Assembly: GCA_029856295.1 (NCBI GenBank) | Contig: JAHQWS010000118.1 | Location: forward strand, 1 to 7,297 | Length of the DNA stretch: 7,297 nt | DNA from: Promethearchaeia archaeon | Lineage (GTDB): Archaea; Asgardarchaeota; Lokiarchaeia; Sigyniarchaeales; SOKP01 | Direction of reading: 5' to 3' | In this document: positions 5,729-7,297 of the stretch, one piece after another | Layout: each line of letters begins with the position of its first letter | How positions within the stretch are numbered: position 1 is the first letter of the stretch | Notes under the pieces: model-generated | Databases searched by the model: none | The model's input: the letters and a program-made list of their open reading frames with translations, nothing else | Told to the model about the DNA's origin: nothing | Translations under genes and position numbers: made by a program

Positions 5729-7006
5729 ATGATAGATTTAGAGAAAATTTATGAAGAGGTTGATAATATAGGACGGGACCGAGTTATGGATATTATGAAA
5801 AAGGTTATAGGAGTTGACACCACGGTCCCACCGGGTAATACTTATCGAGAGTATGTTGATTTAATCTCCCCCTATTTTAGAGATTTGGGATACGAATTAG
5901 AAGAAGTTTTTATGCCCGAAGAGCTGGTTAAGCAAATAGGGTATCCCCTTGAAGGTCCACGGATTAATCTTGTTGCTACAAAGGATTATGGACAATCAAA
6001 TTATATTTGCTTCTATGGCCATATGGATGTCGTACCTGCTCCTAATGATGGACAAAAAAAGTGGCGTTTTCCCCCATTTGAAGCCACGATGATCAAAAGC
6101 GGCAAGATTTACGGGCGTGGAACTTCGGATATGAAAGGAGCTATGGCCTGCCTAATTTTAGCCCTTCAAGTAATAGAGAAATTGAAGCTCACCCCTAAGT
6201 ATAATATTAGAGTTATGAACTGTACCGATGAAGAGATTGGCACTTATCCCGGAGTACGATATTTAGAAGAACAGGGATATGTGAAAGACATGGTATTCTG
6301 TATGGAAGGAGTGATCGTGCCAATTATTCCGGTAGGAGCTGCTGGGGCTTTAAATGTTATTGTTGAAACTATTGGAAGGTCATGCCATTCAGGGATGAAT
6401 TTTATGGGGGTAAATGCTTTAGAAGAAATGGTGCCAATTTTAGTCGAACTCATGGAATTAAAACCATTGGTGGAAAAAAGAGAAAGTAAAGACATTCCAG
6501 GGGTCAAACCTTCTGAAACTGGCGAAAGAATGAATATGAATCCGATGTTTAACCTCGATATTATCCATTCTGGGGAAAAAGCAAATATCGTGCCTGATAT
6601 CTGCACATTAACCGTCAATCGGCGCTACATTCCGGACGAAAAATACGAAGATGTCAAACAAGAAATTCAGGATGCCATTGACAGAGCTAAAGCCAAAAGT
6701 AAAGCTTTAGATGTAAAAGTTACCTTTATTCATGATTATCCTGCTTTTAAAAATAATCCAAACTCACCAGCTAATTTAAGAATAAAGAAAGTAATGAGTT
6801 TGGTACAGGGTGTTCCTGAAAACGGGATTGCTGTTGTCGGGTCCTCGGGCTCAACTGATATGGGCTTCTTAACTAATTATGATGTGCTTATTCATGGAAA
6901 TAGCAGTGTGATTTCTAATGCTCATGGGGTTAATGAAACTATAAAATTCAAGGATGTCATTACTTACATTAAAGAAATAATTGTATTTTTATGCGCTGAT
7001 TTGTAG
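5729..7006 (+). CDS. M20 family metallopeptidase/deacylase, copy 2
   Basis: A 425-residue paralogue of the preceding gene, aligned without gaps over roughly the first 380 residues. The full M20 set is visible: His98 and Asp100 (GHMDVVP), Asp134 (GRGTSDMKG), Glu168-Glu169 (TDEE), Glu193 (CMEG), His220 in the dimerisation domain (CHSG) and His399 (NAHGVNE). Near the C-terminus, GSSGSTDMG (371-379) keeps the Gly/Ser-Thr-Asp motif usual in working M20 enzymes, so this copy is the more conventional one. It likely acts in the cytoplasm as an aminoacylase, deacylase or dipeptidase; the substrate is not determined. The start is set by the match to copy 1. Both copies end in the same six residues, FLCADL, which argues that both full lengths are under constraint. 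The gene's upstream region has only a weak TATA-like stretch (about 5682-5694) and no strong ribosome binding site. Confidence 0.9.
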   Translation: MIDLEKIYEEVDNIGRDRVMDIMKKVIGVDTTVPPGNTYREYVDLISPYFRDLGYELEEVFMPEELVKQIGYPLEGPRINLVATKDYGQSNYICFYGHMDVVPAPNDGQKKWRFPPFEATMIKSGKIYGRGTSDMKGAMACLILALQVIEKLKLTPKYNIRVMNCTDEEIGTYPGVRYLEEQGYVKDMVFCMEGVIVPIIPVGAAGALNVIVETIGRSCHSGMNFMGVNALEEMVPILVELMELKPLVEKRESKDIPGVKPSETGERMNMNPMFNLDIIHSGEKANIVPDICTLTVNRRYIPDEKYEDVKQEIQDAIDRAKAKSKALDVKVTFIHDYPAFKNNPNSPANLRIKKVMSLVQGVPENGIAVVGSSGSTDMGFLTNYDVLIHGNSSVISNAHGVNETIKFKDVITYIKEIIVFLCADL

Positions 7007-7027
7007 AATATTATTAACTGAATTATA

Positions 7028-7045
7028 TTTTTTCTATTTTATTTT
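7028..7045 (+). terminator. T-rich terminator after M20 copy 2
   Basis: A T6 run followed by two T4 runs begins about 20 bases after the TAG of copy 2. It would stop plus-strand transcription before the converging ferredoxin gene. Confidence 0.4.
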
Positions 7046-7090
7046 AATATTTAAAACTTCAATATGAAAAGTTGTTTAAAGATAAAAGTG

Positions 7091-7108
7091 AAAAAAAAAT
7101 AAAAAAAA
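7091..7108 (-). terminator. Minus-strand poly-T terminator of the ferredoxin gene
   Basis: On the plus strand this is A9, T, A8. Read on the minus strand it gives T8, A, T9, about 55 bases beyond the ferredoxin stop codon. It is the best oligo-T signal facing that gene and completes a convergent pair with the terminator near 7028. Confidence 0.5.
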
Positions 7109-7163
7109 GTATTGAAAAATTATTTCTTCTAACGTTATTATATATATTTTAAAGTATTTTTGT

Positions 7164-7297
7164 TTATTCCTCGAGAATGGTTATTGCCTCTTCTGGACAC
7201 TGTGTTTCACAAGCCCGGCATCCTACACAATCTGGTCTGTTGGCTTCATTGATCTTTACCTTGCCACCTTCAGGCTCATCAAAGCATTCGCTTGGAC
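7164..7297 (-). CDS. 2[4Fe-4S] ferredoxin, C-terminal part (cut by window edge)
   Basis: The minus strand encodes 43 residues and a TAA stop (7166-7164), open to the window edge. The sequence contains CVGCRACETQCP, the C-x2-C-x2-C-x3-C-P motif that binds a [4Fe-4S] cluster, and ends in EEAITILEE. The visible N-terminal side reads PSECFDEPEGGKV. The PSECF stretch, with an incomplete codon ending in GT before it, fits the end of a first cluster motif (Cys-Pro), so this is probably a classical two-cluster ferredoxin of about 60-100 residues or a ferredoxin domain of a larger protein. It would carry low-potential electrons in the cytoplasm for an oxidoreductase; the partner is outside the window. 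The gene converges on M20 copy 2 and has no evident link to it. Its richer GC and sharp motif make the call secure despite truncation. Confidence 0.9.
   Translation of the reverse strand, partial: PSECFDEPEGGKVKINEANRPDCVGCRACETQCPEEAITILEE

Noticed and set aside
6244..6618. Minus-strand open frame of 124 codons inside M20 copy 2
   Set aside because: It is the antisense of conserved M20 sequence, and a similar antisense frame in copy 1 simply reflects the shared coding strand.
4324..7006. Two-gene M20 operon
   Set aside because: A 115-base gap with a T8 run separates the copies and the start signals differ, so co-transcription is not supported, though not excluded.
1..7297. CRISPR array, tRNA, rRNA or insertion sequence
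   Set aside because: I found no regularly spaced repeats, no cloverleaf-like sequence with a CCA or T-loop signature, and no transposase motif or terminal inverted repeats.

Overview
This AT-rich window looks archaeal. Genes are closely spaced but mostly set apart by T-rich runs of the kind that terminate archaeal transcription, and TATA-like boxes precede some starts. Only one gene has a clear Shine-Dalgarno site. Three traits point to an Asgard archaeon, probably of the Lokiarchaeia group: a membrane protein ending in a domain close to eukaryotic CWH43/PGAP2IP, a protein with a C-terminal RING/PHD-like zinc finger, and expanded M20 peptidases. This placement is an inference from protein character, not from a marker gene.

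Layout. Bases 1-438 hold no intact gene. They carry a decayed second copy of the start of the gene at 3109 (90% identical over 60 bases, with Trp3 changed to a TGA stop), followed by a short open remnant in another frame and a poly-T run. Bases 439-2508 encode a 689-residue protein with about 13 membrane segments and a C-terminal endonuclease/exonuclease/phosphatase domain. Bases 2606-3026 hold a small winged-helix gene broken by a frameshift. Bases 3109-4230 encode a ThuA/class I amidotransferase-like domain joined by a flexible linker to a C4HC3 zinc finger. Bases 4324-5613 and 5729-7006 are tandem M20 metallopeptidase paralogues, about 67% identical by my count over the first 380 residues. 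The minus strand from 7297 to 7164 carries the C-terminal end of a 2[4Fe-4S] ferredoxin, converging on the second peptidase.

How the genes relate. Except for the tandem peptidases, nothing suggests one pathway. Poly-T runs follow each intact gene, so most units are probably transcribed singly. The broken regulator and the decayed copy show that the left 3.1 kb has been eroding or rearranging, while the right half is intact and visibly richer in G and C. The points of most interest are the CWH43/PGAP2IP-like protein, the amidotransferase-zinc-finger fusion with its dead partial copy, and the changed active-site surroundings in the first M20 copy.
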